Shown one piece after another: positions 1 to 11,072 of a DNA stretch of 64,000 nt. The position numbers and the translations under genes are program-made. Each line of letters starts with the position of its first letter. Position 1 is the first letter of the stretch. The notes below the pieces were generated by a model. It searched no databases, had not been told where the DNA came from, and worked only from the letters and a program-made list of their open reading frames with translations. This DNA is from Iris pallida (lineage: Eukaryota; Streptophyta; Magnoliopsida; Asparagales; Iridaceae). The stretch covers positions 42,021,311 through 42,085,310 of the forward strand of contig JANAVB010005597.1 in assembly GCA_029216955.1 (NCBI GenBank). Reading direction: 5' to 3'.

Positions 1-59
1 CATCGCAAATCTCAGTAGAGGTATTACAATACACTATTCTCACAACTCTCCCACCCCGG

Positions 60-3000
60 TTAAGGGGCCATTACAGATACATCGAATTCTAAATTATGTA
101 GAATTCCTACAGGGGATTTTAAGGCCCTCGAATATCCGTCTGTTACGTTCTCGCCAAACATGCCAGACCGATGCTGTAAGGCGGACTCTGCCCGTCTTGG
201 CCCAACCCTGTTCCATACCTCGACGATCCCTGATCCAGGAGATGATCCTCCGGATATCTCTATCATTTCCTCCTCCCAGCGACCTCCCACACTGCTCAGT
301 CCAAATCTGCCAAGCCACAGGACACTCAAAGAAGAGGTGTCCCATGGATTCATCCTCTACGCCACATAGGACACACTTCGGGTCAGAGACATGCACCCCA
401 AATCTAAGAAGCCTGTCCTTCGTCATCAACCGGCCTAACAACAGTTTGTAGCAACAAAGTTGCATCTTGCGTGCTACCCCCTTTCCCCAGATGAAGTCGC
501 AGTCCGCAATCCTGTCGTGGAGAGTCCGGACCAGATCGTAACAGCTTTTGAAGCGGAAACCTCCTGTACCCCCATCAGCATCCGACGGGTCCCATCTCCA
601 AAAATCTCCAGGCTGGTGAGGATCAATAGGCACCTGGCGGATCTCCTCTCCAAGATGTGTTGTGTACTAGTAGTCCTCTGGCCTCCAAGTCCCATCTCTG
701 ATGATACGTTTGTATTTCAGCCTTCTGCATGCCTCTCTGCCCATATGCTTACCGAAGGACTCCAGCAGGGATCTCTTGCCCATCCAAGGATCAAGCCAAA
801 GATCGGTGTTCGCCCCATCCCGCATGACCCGACAGATAGTAGACTGAAGAACCGATCTACTTCTAAGGATCGCCTTGAAGGGGACCGAAAAGTTGTTATC
901 TAACCCACAACCCCAGAAATTTCTTCGTCGCAGATATCTATTGGCCATCCACTCTGCCCAGAGAGAGCCGTCCTTGATGAACTGCCACGTTATCTTCAAT
1001 CCAGAGGCCTCCCGAACCGATATCAGTGGTCTCAACCCCACCCCCTTCCTCCCTAGGCCGGCACAGTTGCTCCCAGGAGATGGCCTGCATGCCTCCACGC
1101 CAGATGAAATTTGCACATATGCTCTCCACCTTCCGGATGGTGGCCACCGGGATCTGAATCGATTGCAACCAGAACATAGCAATGCCAGAGATGACAGACC
1201 GCACTAGCTCAATACGACCGCCAAAGGAAAGCCCAGCTGCCTGCCAACCTTCGACCCTCATCTGCGCAAACTCCACCAGACTATGACAATCCAGATCTCG
1301 AGCGTAATTAACAGTCAGCGGTACCCCCAGGTATTTGACCGGAAGGTCACCTTTCTCCACTCCCAGAGCCATGGCCCGTTCCTCCTTCAAAGAACACCGA
1401 GCACTAAAATAGACTATGCTCTTATCCCTATTCAGCTGAAGTCCAGACATCCGTCCAAACTCTTCCATTATCTCTGATACCGCACGCATCCCTCTCATAG
1501 ATGGTTGTAAGAGCACCAATAGATCATCAGCATGGATCAAGTGAGACACCACTGGCTGTACCAACCTGAAGAGAGGGACAATCTTCCTGCTATGTATTGC
1601 CAGATCCATCAAACAAGTGAAGTACTCCATCACAAGTGTGAACATGTACGGGAAAAGAGGATCTCCCTGCCGAAGGCTCCTGTTGTTCCTGAAGAATCCG
1701 TATGGAGTACCCTGGATGAGTACCGAAAATGTAGGATAGCAGATGCACTCCCTTACCCTCGCTACCCACACCTAATCAAAACCCATGGCAAGCATAAGGT
1801 GACAGAAAGTCCCGATTTACAGTGTTATAGGCTTTCCTTAGATCAAGCTTCACACATGCCTTCATCCCCCTGGTTTGTTGCAGCCTCTCACCATCTCGTG
1901 GGCCAGTAGACTGTGTTCAGCTATCGAACGACCATTGATGAAAGATGCCTGATTTCGTGAAACCAGCTCCTGCATAATTCCTTCCATGCGTCGGCACATA
2001 AGGTGTGTAATTATCTTATACAGATAATTGCAACACGCAATAGGTCTGAAGTCGGCAATGGATGTCGCGCCCTCCTTCTTTGGGACCAATGTCAGAAAAG
2101 TGTGGTTCAGCTCCTTCAGCAACTTCCCTTCCGAGAAGAACTCCTGCACCGTCTCTAGGACTGGAAACTTAAGCAAGCCCCAGTGTCGCTTATAGAACCC
2201 CCTAGAGAAGCCATCCGGTCCCGAGGCCCTATTGGGATCCGCCTGCATCACAATAGCTTCCACCTCTTCCATAGTCACAGGAGCCAACAGTAGACTATTC
2301 CCAAAGGGTGTCACCAGCCTCTTTGGGACAAGATTCTGGAACGTTGAGAGATAGTCTGACTGATGATACAGGTCCGAGTAGTACCTGACTGCCTCCTCCT
2401 GAATCTCCACCGGATCTCTGACGAGCCTGCCCTCGCCATTGAGGAGTCTGGGAATGCTGTTCCTGTGCTGTCTGGTGCGTATCACATCATAGAAGAACCT
2501 GGTACATCTGTCCCCATCCTTCAGCCAGGAACACTTGGCCCGTTGGGCCGCGCTAATCTCTTTCTGAATCCTCAGAATGTTCACCTCCCCAATCAGATCC
2601 TTCTCTTGGCCGCCAACTCATCACTCATCATATCTGCCTGTAAAGCTTCCTGGACCTCTCGAAGAGCAGCCTCCTTAGCCTCCAGGGAAGTTCGTGGCAG
2701 CAATTTCACCCAGGCCCGAATAGCTCTCTTCGATCTTTTCAGTTTGTGTACCATGCGGTACTGTGCCGTGCCCTCCTGAGTGTGCTGCAGCCCCCCATCA
2801 CCGCTTCCTCATAACCCGCAGAGAGATACCAGCTATTGTTGTGCCGGAACGATCGGCCTTTCCAAGTGGGTCTCTCATATAAGCCTACCCGGATCGGGGA
2901 GTGATCACTAGTACCAGCAGCAAGTCCCTCAGCCACAGAGTTCGGGAAGTAGCTAAACCATTCGCTATTTTCCAAAGCCGTGTCAAGCTGACACGTATTC

Positions 3001-3580
3001 CTGTTGCCGATCGACTTGTTGTGCCAAGTCCATATGTGCCCCGTCCTCTCCAACCCTATCAGCCCGGACTGGAGGAGACACCGCTGGAAATCGAAGAGGA
3101 TTTGGTCAGATACCGGACGCCCCCCCCCACCTTCTCCCGCCGATGTAGCAGAGCGTTGAAGTCCCCCATCAGAAGCAGTGGGAGGTGCAGATGGTCCGCT
3201 ATGCGACCTACACGAGCAATGTCTCCCCACAGGGACTCCCGGAGCCTCCTATCATTGTTCCCATATTCCGCTCCCAGGATGAATCAGAACCCTCCTTTAT
3301 TCACAAAGGAGATGGCAATAAGCTGTTCAGGCTTCAAAACCTGTTCTCCCTCCCAACTATCGCAGTTCCACCTCACCCAGATCCTAGCCATGTCACATAG
3401 GTCCAAGTTGTTGATTTGCTCCCAGTTAGCAGGGGTCCTGCGAGCAAGCACCGTCATTCCCCTAATCTTCGACTCCAACAGGATCGAGATGTCGCACTTC
3501 TCCCGCTTCAGAACTCCACAAATTTCCTTCCATTTCCCCATAGAGCACCCTCCACTGACATTCCAGGAGATGACCGACAT
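60..3580 (-). pseudogene. LINE-A ORF2: broken endonuclease/reverse transcriptase
   Basis: ORF2 of an L1-type LINE would nick DNA and prime reverse transcription at the target. The minus strand shows, in order: an APE-type endonuclease start (SWNVSGG, then the LESK glutamate segment, 3284-3580); the endonuclease end (TSDHSP) in another frame (2739-3230); the RT fingers (1862-2584); the RT palm (938-1771); thumb and connection (667-1182); and a C-terminal zf-RVT cysteine region (94-633). The last residues, ending in VSVMAP, are in yet another frame and stop at 60. At least five frame changes separate these blocks. The RT active site reads HADD instead of YADD, so the enzyme would be inactive even without the frameshifts. 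No RNase H domain follows, as in LINE-B. Confidence 0.85.
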
Positions 3581-3583
3581 TAA

Positions 3584-5215
3584 TTAATTAATATGGGGGT
3601 CCCCCTGAATGTCACCTGGACTGACACCCGAGGGAAGTGTCTCATCCGTTTCGGCTAGATCCTCCACCATATCGGAAGACGGGGTGAGGTGTGCCTGTAT
3701 TCTGGAGAGAGTCAAGGCCCAATTTGGGTTGGCCACAGTCTGATCTTCAGGCTCCCTCGCAGAAAGCACGTCATCCGGAGGAGACGGGGCATGCCTCTTC
3801 CTACAATACACCTGTGCCACAACAGGGATAGAACCCCCAGTCTGACTACTAGCTAAGGTCAGCATACCCCTGGTCACCATACTCCTCTGGCCCGTGAACT
3901 CCACTATCGCCACCTGTGAAGCCTCCTGTAGCGGCTGGGGGTCCGACTCCGGTCTACCTGCAACGGCCATCAGAGTATCCTCTCCCGCTGGTCTGTCTTC
4001 AGTCGCCGTTGCGGTGTCGGGACTAGTCTCCCCCCGTACCTCCTGGGATCTGGCTCCCTCCCTCCCTCCATACGAGCATGCACTAGGTAAGTGGCCAAAG
4101 CACTCACAATAAGAACACATTGGTGGAACCCAATCATACTCCACAACCTGTGTCAGGACCTCTCCGGACGTCACTTGGTACTCAAGAATACTCGGGAGTT
4201 CCATTCCCGCCTTTATCTCCACAAATATCATAGCGTACATCAGTCTAGTACGGAAAGCCGTAGCCTCATCCGCCTTAATCGGCTTGCCAACCAAACTAGC
4301 CAATCTCATGAGCAGTGGGATGCTCCAGTATTTCACTGGGAACTCAGGAAAGCGAATCCAAACAGGTATCGCATTTAGAACCTCCTTCTCACATCTCAAC
4401 TCAGGTGTGCACTCCTTCAGAATAATGAGTCTTCCGTCAAAGGACCAGGACCCTCCCTGTATAATCCTGGTCACGTCCTCCGCCAAGCCGAACTTCACAA
4501 AGTAGAATCCATTTTCTCTGGAAAAGATCTCCATGCTCCCCTTGGGACGCCATACCCGCTTTGCATACCCCCGTAGCTGACCATAGAATGGTTTACTCCC
4601 CAACACATACATAACCAGCGTATTCTTCCAGAAGTCCGTTACCTCAGCAATCTCCTCAGCTGGAAAATACGCCCGGAGACCTCCTCCCACCTTCATCGGT
4701 GGCACATACTCCATCGACGTCGGGCTCTTGGTCCCCACCGGCATGCAAACGTCCTTCCAAGATTTGGGGCTCGGCCCATCTGTGATCGTGCGGGAATTGG
4801 CACCAGGAGGCACCGGACCCTGATTTCCGATTCCTCCAGCAATACCTTTACCTTTCTCTGCCGCCGTCATCTTGGGTCGCCATCCAGACTCTGTGTGGCC
4901 CGATCCACCCCCCGTTCGTCGGGGTCCTCCTTGGCCGGTAGGCGGCCTATTCCCGTTCCTACCTGGGCCCGTTCGACCCATTAATTGTGTCTGGACCCCT
5001 CTTCTCCCTCCTGTGCGACGTCTCACCACCGTCGTCCAACCGTCATCGTCGCCACGGCCATCCCGAGTCCCAGATCCAGACCCGAATTCGTAAATCGGAG
5101 CATTGGGAATGTCCGAGAGGATGGCCGCCGGACCACCGCCTTGGGAGGGTCCGCCCGACCCTCCCCGTTCCGCACCCGACCCCGCTGCCTGGACTCCCGC
5201 CGTCGGAGCCGCCAC
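3584..5215 (-). pseudogene. LINE-A ORF1: gag-like protein, DUF4283 plus zinc knuckle
   Basis: This is the nucleic-acid-binding protein of the LINE, expected to coat the element RNA. About 540 codons are open without a stop. The N-terminal 150 residues are Gly/Arg/Pro-rich low complexity. A DUF4283-type region follows (about residues 190-310, with the FWKNTLVMYVLG and YFVKFG segments). Next comes a CCHC knuckle with spacing C-x2-C-x4-H-x4-C (CSYCECFGHLPSAC), then an acidic tail. The first codon of the open frame at 5215 is GTG, not ATG. The natural start is probably upstream, across a 26-base C run (5265-5290) that separates it from frames holding the same Gly-rich repeats. I therefore call it a pseudogene, although most of the domain region is intact. 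ORF2 begins directly downstream. Confidence 0.8.
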
Positions 5216-5264
5216 CGCCTTGGCTACCCGGCCCTCTGCCTCCCTACGGGGGGGTTCGCCCGAA

Positions 5265-5290
5265 CCCCCCCCCCCCCCCCCCCCCCCCCC
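5265..5290. repeat. 26-base poly-C run
   Basis: An uninterrupted run of 26 C lies in the 5' GC-rich part of LINE-A. On the element's coding strand this is poly-G, inside Gly-rich coding-like sequence. A run of this length is prone to slippage and to assembly error. Confidence 0.95.
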
Positions 5291-5600
5291 TCATCGTCCC
5301 CAGCCCCCCCCCCCTCCCCCCGCCTGGGGAGGCCGCCGCCGTCACCTGGGGGGTCCGCCCGACCCCCCAGTCATCTCTCCCAGCACCCTCCCGCCTGGAG
5401 GGCCGCCCGACCCCCCCTTTCCTCCCTGGCTTCCATCCCCCCCCCCCCCCCACCCACACACACACACCCCGACGAGCGGGTCCGGGGGCTGCGGAGGGGG
5501 CGTCAATATCAACAGGGCTGATGCCCTTGCCCCGCTCGGGTTTCCGCTCGGGAGCACGTTTGAAATCGTCATTTCTGTGTGTATATATATATATAACTTA

Positions 5601-5713
5601 GCAGATGACCTCTAGCCTAGTGGTTAAGAGAGATGCACGCGGCATGAGTGGTCAGGAGTTCGAATCCCAGTGGAAGCGATTCCAGAAATAATTTACCTGT
5701 TTCAAAAAAAAAA
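5601..5713 (+). mobile_element. tRNA-derived SINE with 18-bp target-site duplication
   Basis: The body is about 103 bp followed by an A tail. It has a pol III A box (TAGCCTAGTGG, 5613-5623, fitting TRGYNNANNNG) and a B box (GTTCGAATC, 5658-5666), spaced as in a tRNA gene. It ends in TTTC plus poly-A. An exact 18-bp direct repeat, ATATATATATATAACTTA, flanks it at 5583-5600 and 5714-5731, which marks a LINE-type insertion. It cannot be a functional tRNA gene because no acceptor-stem pairing closes and the tail is poly-A. The family name is unknown to me. Confidence 0.85.
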
Positions 5714-5731
5714 ATATATATATATAACTTA

Positions 5732-6195
5732 AAATTATGGGCCCTAGGCACAAGTCTAAATTGGTTACATGGTAGAGCCGGCTTAGCCCAGATGAATAGT
5801 AAACAATTATGTTATTATTATATAATGAAGTGACTAGTTACGAGCTTTTTTTACTACAATCTAAGAGTGATATGCACGTGACCAAGCTAATGCAGGGTAT
5901 AAACAGGAACAAGATAAGCACAATCTTACCTCTATTTATGTAGATTCAATTTCTGCAACATGACCCAGCACCTCAAGGATGTAAATACTGGATCGTACAT
6001 TCATGCCAAATGATTCCCTCTAGTGGTGCAAAAAAAGAGTATGATTTCTCACAATCCATTACTTTCGTAGTGCTAATGTGTGCACTTTGTTGTTCTTAGA
6101 GTATTATGCATCTCTTTCTATTTCAGGATTAGCCAATCTATTTTAGTTACACATTGATTAATGTAATAAAATGACCTCAATTCTTATCATATATA
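5732..6195. other. AT-rich intergenic stretch, nothing recognised
   Basis: No coding potential, repeat boundary or RNA motif is apparent between the SINE duplication and the hAT-like element. Confidence 0.6.
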
Positions 6196-6882
6196 TAGGG
6201 GTGTGCAGCGGCCGGGTCGACCTATTTGGCCACAACCGAAGTCGAAATGAAGTTAATCAGTTTAAAAATAAGCAAAATCGAACCAAACCAACCAACTGAT
6301 CGGTTCGGTTTTGAAACAGACCAACTTGGTTCGGTTTGGATGGTCGATTTTGATCACAAAAAAATAGACTGTCATTAATTTTTTGGGTACTGATGCTTAT
6401 TTTGTTGTGTGAAACTTTAATCATCACAGAAAAACAAAATGGAATAAGTGTCAATCAATGATAGGAAAAAAATTTCATATGCATTCAACTAACAGCAGCA
6501 CATCAGTGATGGAACGTGAAAAATGTGCATTCAACAAGCAGCAGCTTCAGCTTGCACTTTGCAGCATTGCACAACAATTTGTAATAGTAAAATTGGAACT
6601 GGCACTCCTCTTTGAGAGAGAGATTCTTTCAAAGTGTGATGTCTGTTGTTGAATGAATCAAACCGGTCCAATACCCAAGTAAGTTAGTAACCCAACCCTA
6701 ATTATTTAATACCCACATAGGGTTTGGTTCGGTTCGATTTTAAACGATTTTTGGCGTAACCAAACTGGTCGATTTTAAAAAATTTGCAGCCGAACCAAAC
6801 CGATCGAACTATCGGTTCGGTTTAAACCGATCGGTTCGATTTGGTTTGGTTCGATTTGGTCGGTTTGACTTAATTGTGCATA

Positions 6883-6888
<6 letters not shown>
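6196..6888. mobile_element. hAT-like non-autonomous element A, CGGTTCGGTT arrays
   Basis: The left end TAGGGGTGTGCA is matched in inverted orientation by the right end (TAGGGTTATGCA on the other strand, 10 of 12). Both subterminal regions are crowded with CGGTT/AACCG motifs in inverted arrangement. Flanks are CATATATA and TATATATA, an approximate 8-bp duplication inside a TA repeat. No transposase is present. The hAT assignment rests on element C (22862-23659), which has the same ends and a perfect 8-bp duplication. Confidence 0.65.

Positions 6889-6929
<41 letters not shown>
6889..6929. repeat. (TA)n microsatellite, LINE-B insertion site
   Basis: About 40 bp of TA repeat lies between hAT-like element A and LINE-B. 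A shorter TA tract directly follows the LINE-B A tail, consistent with insertion into the microsatellite and a duplication made of TA units. Confidence 0.85.
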
Positions 6930-6932
<3 letters not shown>

Positions 6933-9900
6933 TTGCCTACTCCAGTCAGGGCTCAGGGACCTGGAGAGGATTGGGCACATATGGACTTGGCACAACAAGG
7001 CGGAGGTGAGCAGGGTGGCATGCCAGCTGGATCGGGCTTTGGGGAACAGTGATTGGTTCCGCCTATTCCCCTCCTCTGTGGCTGAGGGGCTCCCTGCGGG
7101 GACCAGTGACCACTCGCCGATCCTGGTGCGCTTCGTGGAGAGTCCCAGATGGAGAGCCCGTCCGTTCCGGTATGACAACAGTTGGTTCCTATCGGCTGGC
7201 TATGAGGAGACTGTGGCGGGAGGACTTGGCCAGGAGACGGTCGGCACTGTCCAGTTTTGTATGGTTCACAGGCTGAAGAAAGCCAAACGCGCCATCAGAG
7301 ACTGGGTGAGGGCACTTCCCCGGACCTCCTTACAGGAGAAGGAGGCGGAGTTGAGAGACCTGCAGTCAGAGCTTCAGGGCGACATGATGAGTGGGAAGAT
7401 GGCGGCTAGAGAGAAGAGGTTGGCTGCAGAGGTCAACACCTTGAGGCTTCAGCAGGAGATTAGTGCGGCCCAACGGGCCAAATGCTCCTGGCTCAAGGAT
7501 GGGGATCGTTGCACCAAATTCTTCTATGATGTCATCCGGGCGCGTCAGCACCGGAACCGTATCCAGAGACTGATTGGCAGGGACGGGCGCCTTGTGACTG
7601 ACCAGGTTGCTATCCAGGAGGAGGCTGTCCGGTTCTACTCTGAGCTCTATCATCAGACGGACTATCCCTCGGTTTTCCCGCAGCTGATTACGAAGACGCT
7701 GATTACGGAGTACGGCAATAGTCTTCTTATGGCCCCTATCCGGATGGCGGAGGTGGAGACGATTGTGATGCAGGCTGATGCTTCCAAGGCTCCTGGGCCG
7801 GATGGGTTCTCCAGTGGTTTCTACAAGCGCCATTGGAATATCCTCAAGGTCCCGGTCCTTGCGGCTGTTCAGGAGTTCTTTGATACGGGCAAGCTCCTGA
7901 AGGAGCTGAACCACACCTTCCTGACGCTTGTGCCCAAGAAGGAGGGGGCGACATCTCTTGCTGACTTTCGATCGATTGCTTGCTGTAATTATTTGTATAA
8001 AATAATTACTCATCTTATGTGCAGGAGGATGGAGGATGCTATGCAGGGTCTGGTATCTCGGAATCAGGCGGCCTTCATTAAGGGGCGGTCTATTGCGGAG
8101 CATAGCCTGCTGGCTCATGAGCTGATTCGGGAGTTCCACAAGCCTGGAGGGATGAAGGCATGTGTGAAGCTCGACCTGAGGAAAGCCTACGACACCGTCA
8201 ACAGGGACTTCCTCTGTCATTTGATGGCTGCGATGGGCTTCTCCGAGACTTGGGTGGATAGAGTCAGAGAGTGCATCACCTCTCCTACTTTCTCGGTCCT
8301 CATCCAGGGTATCCCTTACGGGTTCTTTGGTAGCAGCAGGGGGCTTCGACAGGGGGACCCGCTTTCCCCCTACCTATTCACCCTTGTGATGGAGTATTTC
8401 ACATGTTTGATGGACATCGCGGTACATCGGGAGAGGATTGTACCGATATACAGTAGGGTCTCTCCGGTGGTCTCTCATCTCATTTATGCTGATGACATTT
8501 TGGTCCTGTTGAGGCCTTCCATGCGAGGGATGAGGGAGCTTGCGGCAGTGATGGAGGAGTTCGGACAGCTATCGGGCCTTCGGTTAAACAGGGACAAGAG
8601 CAAAGTCTACTTCAGCAGCTCTTGCACTTTGAAGGAGGAGCGGGCCTTGGAGCTTGGGGTGGAAAAGGGGGACCTACCGGTGAAATATCTGGGGGTGCCC
8701 CTTTCCGTCAACTACGCGAAGGATCGTGATTGTCAGAGTCTGGTGGATTTTGCACAGAGGAGGGTTGAGGGTTGGCAGGCGGCTGGCCTATCGTTTGGAG
8801 GGCGTATTGAGCTGGTGCGCTCAGTTATCTCTGCTATTGCTCTGTTCTGGCTCCAATCGATTATGGTTCCTTTGGCTACTATCAGAAAGATAGAGGGCAT
8901 ATGTGCCAAGTTCATTTGGCATGGGGGGATCCATGCCATCTCTTGGGAGCAGCTCTGTCGGCCCAGGAAAGAGGGAGGTGTGGGTCTGCGCTCACTTGTT
9001 TCTGTCCGGGAGGCGGCGGGGATCAAGCTGGCATGGAGGTTCCTTCAGGGTGATTCTCTATGGTCGGCCTGGATGACTAGTCGGTATCTCCGGGGCAGAA
9101 ACTTCTGGGTATGTGAAATTGACAACAACTTCTCTGTGTCTTTCAAGCATATCCTGAGGAACCGACCTGTTCTTCGGACGGTTATGCGGAGGAGGATGAG
9201 GGAGGGAGGGGAGACGGATCTATGGCTCGATCCGTGGATCTCAGGCCAGTCTCTCCTGGAGATTCTGGGTCCCCAGAGGGACGGCGTGGCATACAGAGGT
9301 CTGACTTGTAGGCACATCATCCGTGGTGGGGTCTGGAGGCCAGAGGCGTATCGTTTCACTGCTCCGTTAGGGGAGGAGATCAGACAGGTGCAGATCACTC
9401 CGACGGCACTGTCTGATGTCTGGATTTGGGCCCCTCCCGGCCGCTCGGAGGGTGCAGGGGAGTTCCGATTTAGCAGCTGCTACGACCTTGTCCGCACTCA
9501 CTTCGATGATATTGAGGAGTACGACTTTGTCTGGGGGAAAGGGCTTGCCAGGAAAATGCAATTGTCTGCATACAAACTGGTGCTGGGCCGGTTACTTACT
9601 CGGGACAGATTGCTTCGGTTCGGAGTTTCTGTCCCTGACCCTAAGTGTGTTTTATGTGAGACAGAGACTGAATCCATTGGGCACCTGTTCTTTCAGTGCC
9701 ATGTGGCGTGGAGCATCTGGGCAGAGCAGAGCCGGAGACACTTGGGAGAGGTTGGAAGGGAGCGTGACTTCAGAGAAATCCTTAAGTGGATTGGTGATTG
9801 CAGGGGCAAGGAGCAGAGCTGGGCTAGGCGTGCTAGATTGAGACTTGCTGCATCAGTTTGGCATGTCTGGCGGGAGAGGAACCGGCGCATCTATGAGGGA

Positions 9901-9966
9901 CTATCCACCCCACTGGTGGGCATACTTCATAACATTGAGTCGGATGTACTAGTAATGTCCCCCTGA
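6928..9966 (+). CDS. LINE-B ORF2 remnant: reverse transcriptase, 1012 codons, open
   Basis: This is a non-LTR retrotransposon polymerase without its endonuclease front. In order: the end of an APE endonuclease (GTSDHSP, about residue 60); RT blocks KDGDRCTKFFYD, FRSIACCNYLYK, KLDLRKAYDTVNRDFL, RGLRQGDPLSPYLF and the catalytic LIYADD (YADD at about residue 520); the thumb (VKYLGVPL); and a C-terminal zf-RVT segment with C-x2-C-x7-H-x4-C (about residues 906-922). There is no RNase H domain. The first ATG (6928) is formed where the TA repeat meets the element, so it is not a native start. The frame has no stop or frameshift over 3 kb, which suggests recent insertion. It could make RT but not nick DNA, so it is not autonomous. 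Confidence 0.88.
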
Positions 9967-10039
9967 GCCGGAATTGTATCTCTATGTTGTAACCTTATTG
10001 AGATGATGGAATAAAATTTACCCTTTTTCCAAAAAAAAA
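6928..10039 (+). mobile_element. LINE-B: 5'-truncated LINE, ORF2 frame intact
   Basis: The element begins abruptly in the endonuclease domain, the usual mark of incomplete reverse transcription. It runs through RT to a short 3' UTR with AATAAA (10009-10014) and an A tail (10031-10039). TA repeats lie on both sides. It lacks ORF1 and the N-terminal part of the endonuclease. It has the same protein family as LINE-A but the opposite orientation. Confidence 0.92.
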
Positions 10040-10069
10040 TATATATATATATATGGGTCGTACCTTAGC

Positions 10070-10558
10070 TAAGGGTGAGCATTCGGTTTATTTGGTTTTA
10101 ACCGAACTGAAATAGTCAAATTGAATAAACCGAACTTCTAAAAATCGAAAACCGAATCGAAATTAGCCATAACCGAAACCGAACCGATAATTGATTTAGT
10201 TTGTTTGGTTATGGACCGAGCCCAAAGTTGAGACTGTGGTTAAATTATATTAATTTTTTTAATTTTTATACATACGTTTGTTGTATTTCAAATTTGGACT
10301 AGTTGTTAAATTGTCAAAGTTGAGTTATAAAACACATACATAAAATTGTTGTTTTCAAAATACATATTTTAAATTATAAAATATGCATGAAATAGAAAAT
10401 ATTTACATAGTTGCATAAGTCAATTTGTTTTCGATTTTGGACTGAAACCAAAACACAACCGAAATCGATTTTTTTTAGTATTTTTAAAACCAAAATCAAA
10501 TCACTTATTCGGTTCGGTTCTCTTGGTCCAAAACCGAATAATGCTTACCTCAACCTTA
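10070..10558. mobile_element. hAT-like element B with CGGTT motifs
   Basis: The left end TAAGGGTGAGCATTCGG is answered by the inverted right end (TAAGGTTGAGGTAAGCATTATTCGG on the other strand, with a 7-base difference in length). Inner sequence is rich in AACCGAA/TTCGGTT. No clean 8-bp duplication is found, so the copy is old or the ends are slightly misplaced. It begins about 16 bp after the TA tract that follows LINE-B. Confidence 0.5.
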
Positions 10559-10596
10559 GTCATACTGTTATAAAGCATCCATTATCCTCTCTATTC

Positions 10597-11072
10597 TGCT
10601 TGGATTGAGGGTAAAGAGTGTTAAATGAGGGGGAGTTAAGTGAGCGAAAACAAAATCCTGCTTGGTTTGAGGGTGGGAATTTAAAAGAGGGAGTCATAGA
10701 AGGTTAAGTGAGAAAAAGTTTAACTTTGCTTTGTCCATTTTTTCCAACCTCCCAAATCGGAGGTTTAATAAAGAGAAGTTATGGCTTGTTGTTTGAAAAG
10801 TCGTAAATACTCCTTGCTTTGACAAGTTTTAATTAAAAATCCAATCAAATCTAATTTTATGCCACATGTAATAAGAGTATTTTGATAACTATTGTATTTC
10901 TATTAATCATCCTCCCACTAAAAATCTCAAATCCAAACAACAATTATTAAACAAGTCCCACTTAACTCTCCCTCCAATCCAAGCAAGATTATATGTAATG
11001 ACTCTCCTCCCCCTCACCCAACTACCTTCACTTGACCCCACTTAACTCTGCTTCCCTTCAATCAAAGGAGCC
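10597..11072. mobile_element. Foldback/MITE-like element with imperfect inverted arms
   Basis: The left part repeats GCTTGGATTGAGGG and GAGTTAAGTGAG. The right part carries their complements twice (CTTAACTCTCCCTCCAATCC and CTTAACTCTGCTTCCCTTCA). The arms would fold into a long imperfect stem. No coding sequence or convincing target duplication was found, so the class is unknown. Confidence 0.5.

Larger units (their letters stand above)
1..5580 (-). mobile_element. LINE-A: decayed non-LTR retrotransposon, minus strand
   Basis: Read on the minus strand, the order is a GC-rich 5' region (about 5580-5216), a gag-like ORF1, an endonuclease/reverse-transcriptase ORF2, then a 3' UTR that runs off the window at base 1. 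This is the layout of plant L1-type LINEs. The coding region is broken into several frames, so the copy is dead. The 5' end is approximate: GC-rich element sequence gives way to a TA repeat near 5580. No target duplication can be tested because the 3' end lies outside the window. The protein fragments are close to those of LINE-B at 6928-9966, so the two belong to one family. Confidence 0.9.

Noticed and set aside
4985..5615. Proline-rich plus-strand frames up to 204 codons
   Set aside because: Antisense shadow of the GC-rich 5' end of LINE-A, containing the poly-C run.
5601..5713. Functional tRNA gene
   Set aside because: A and B boxes are present, but no closing acceptor stem, and the unit ends in poly-A with a target duplication, so it is a SINE.
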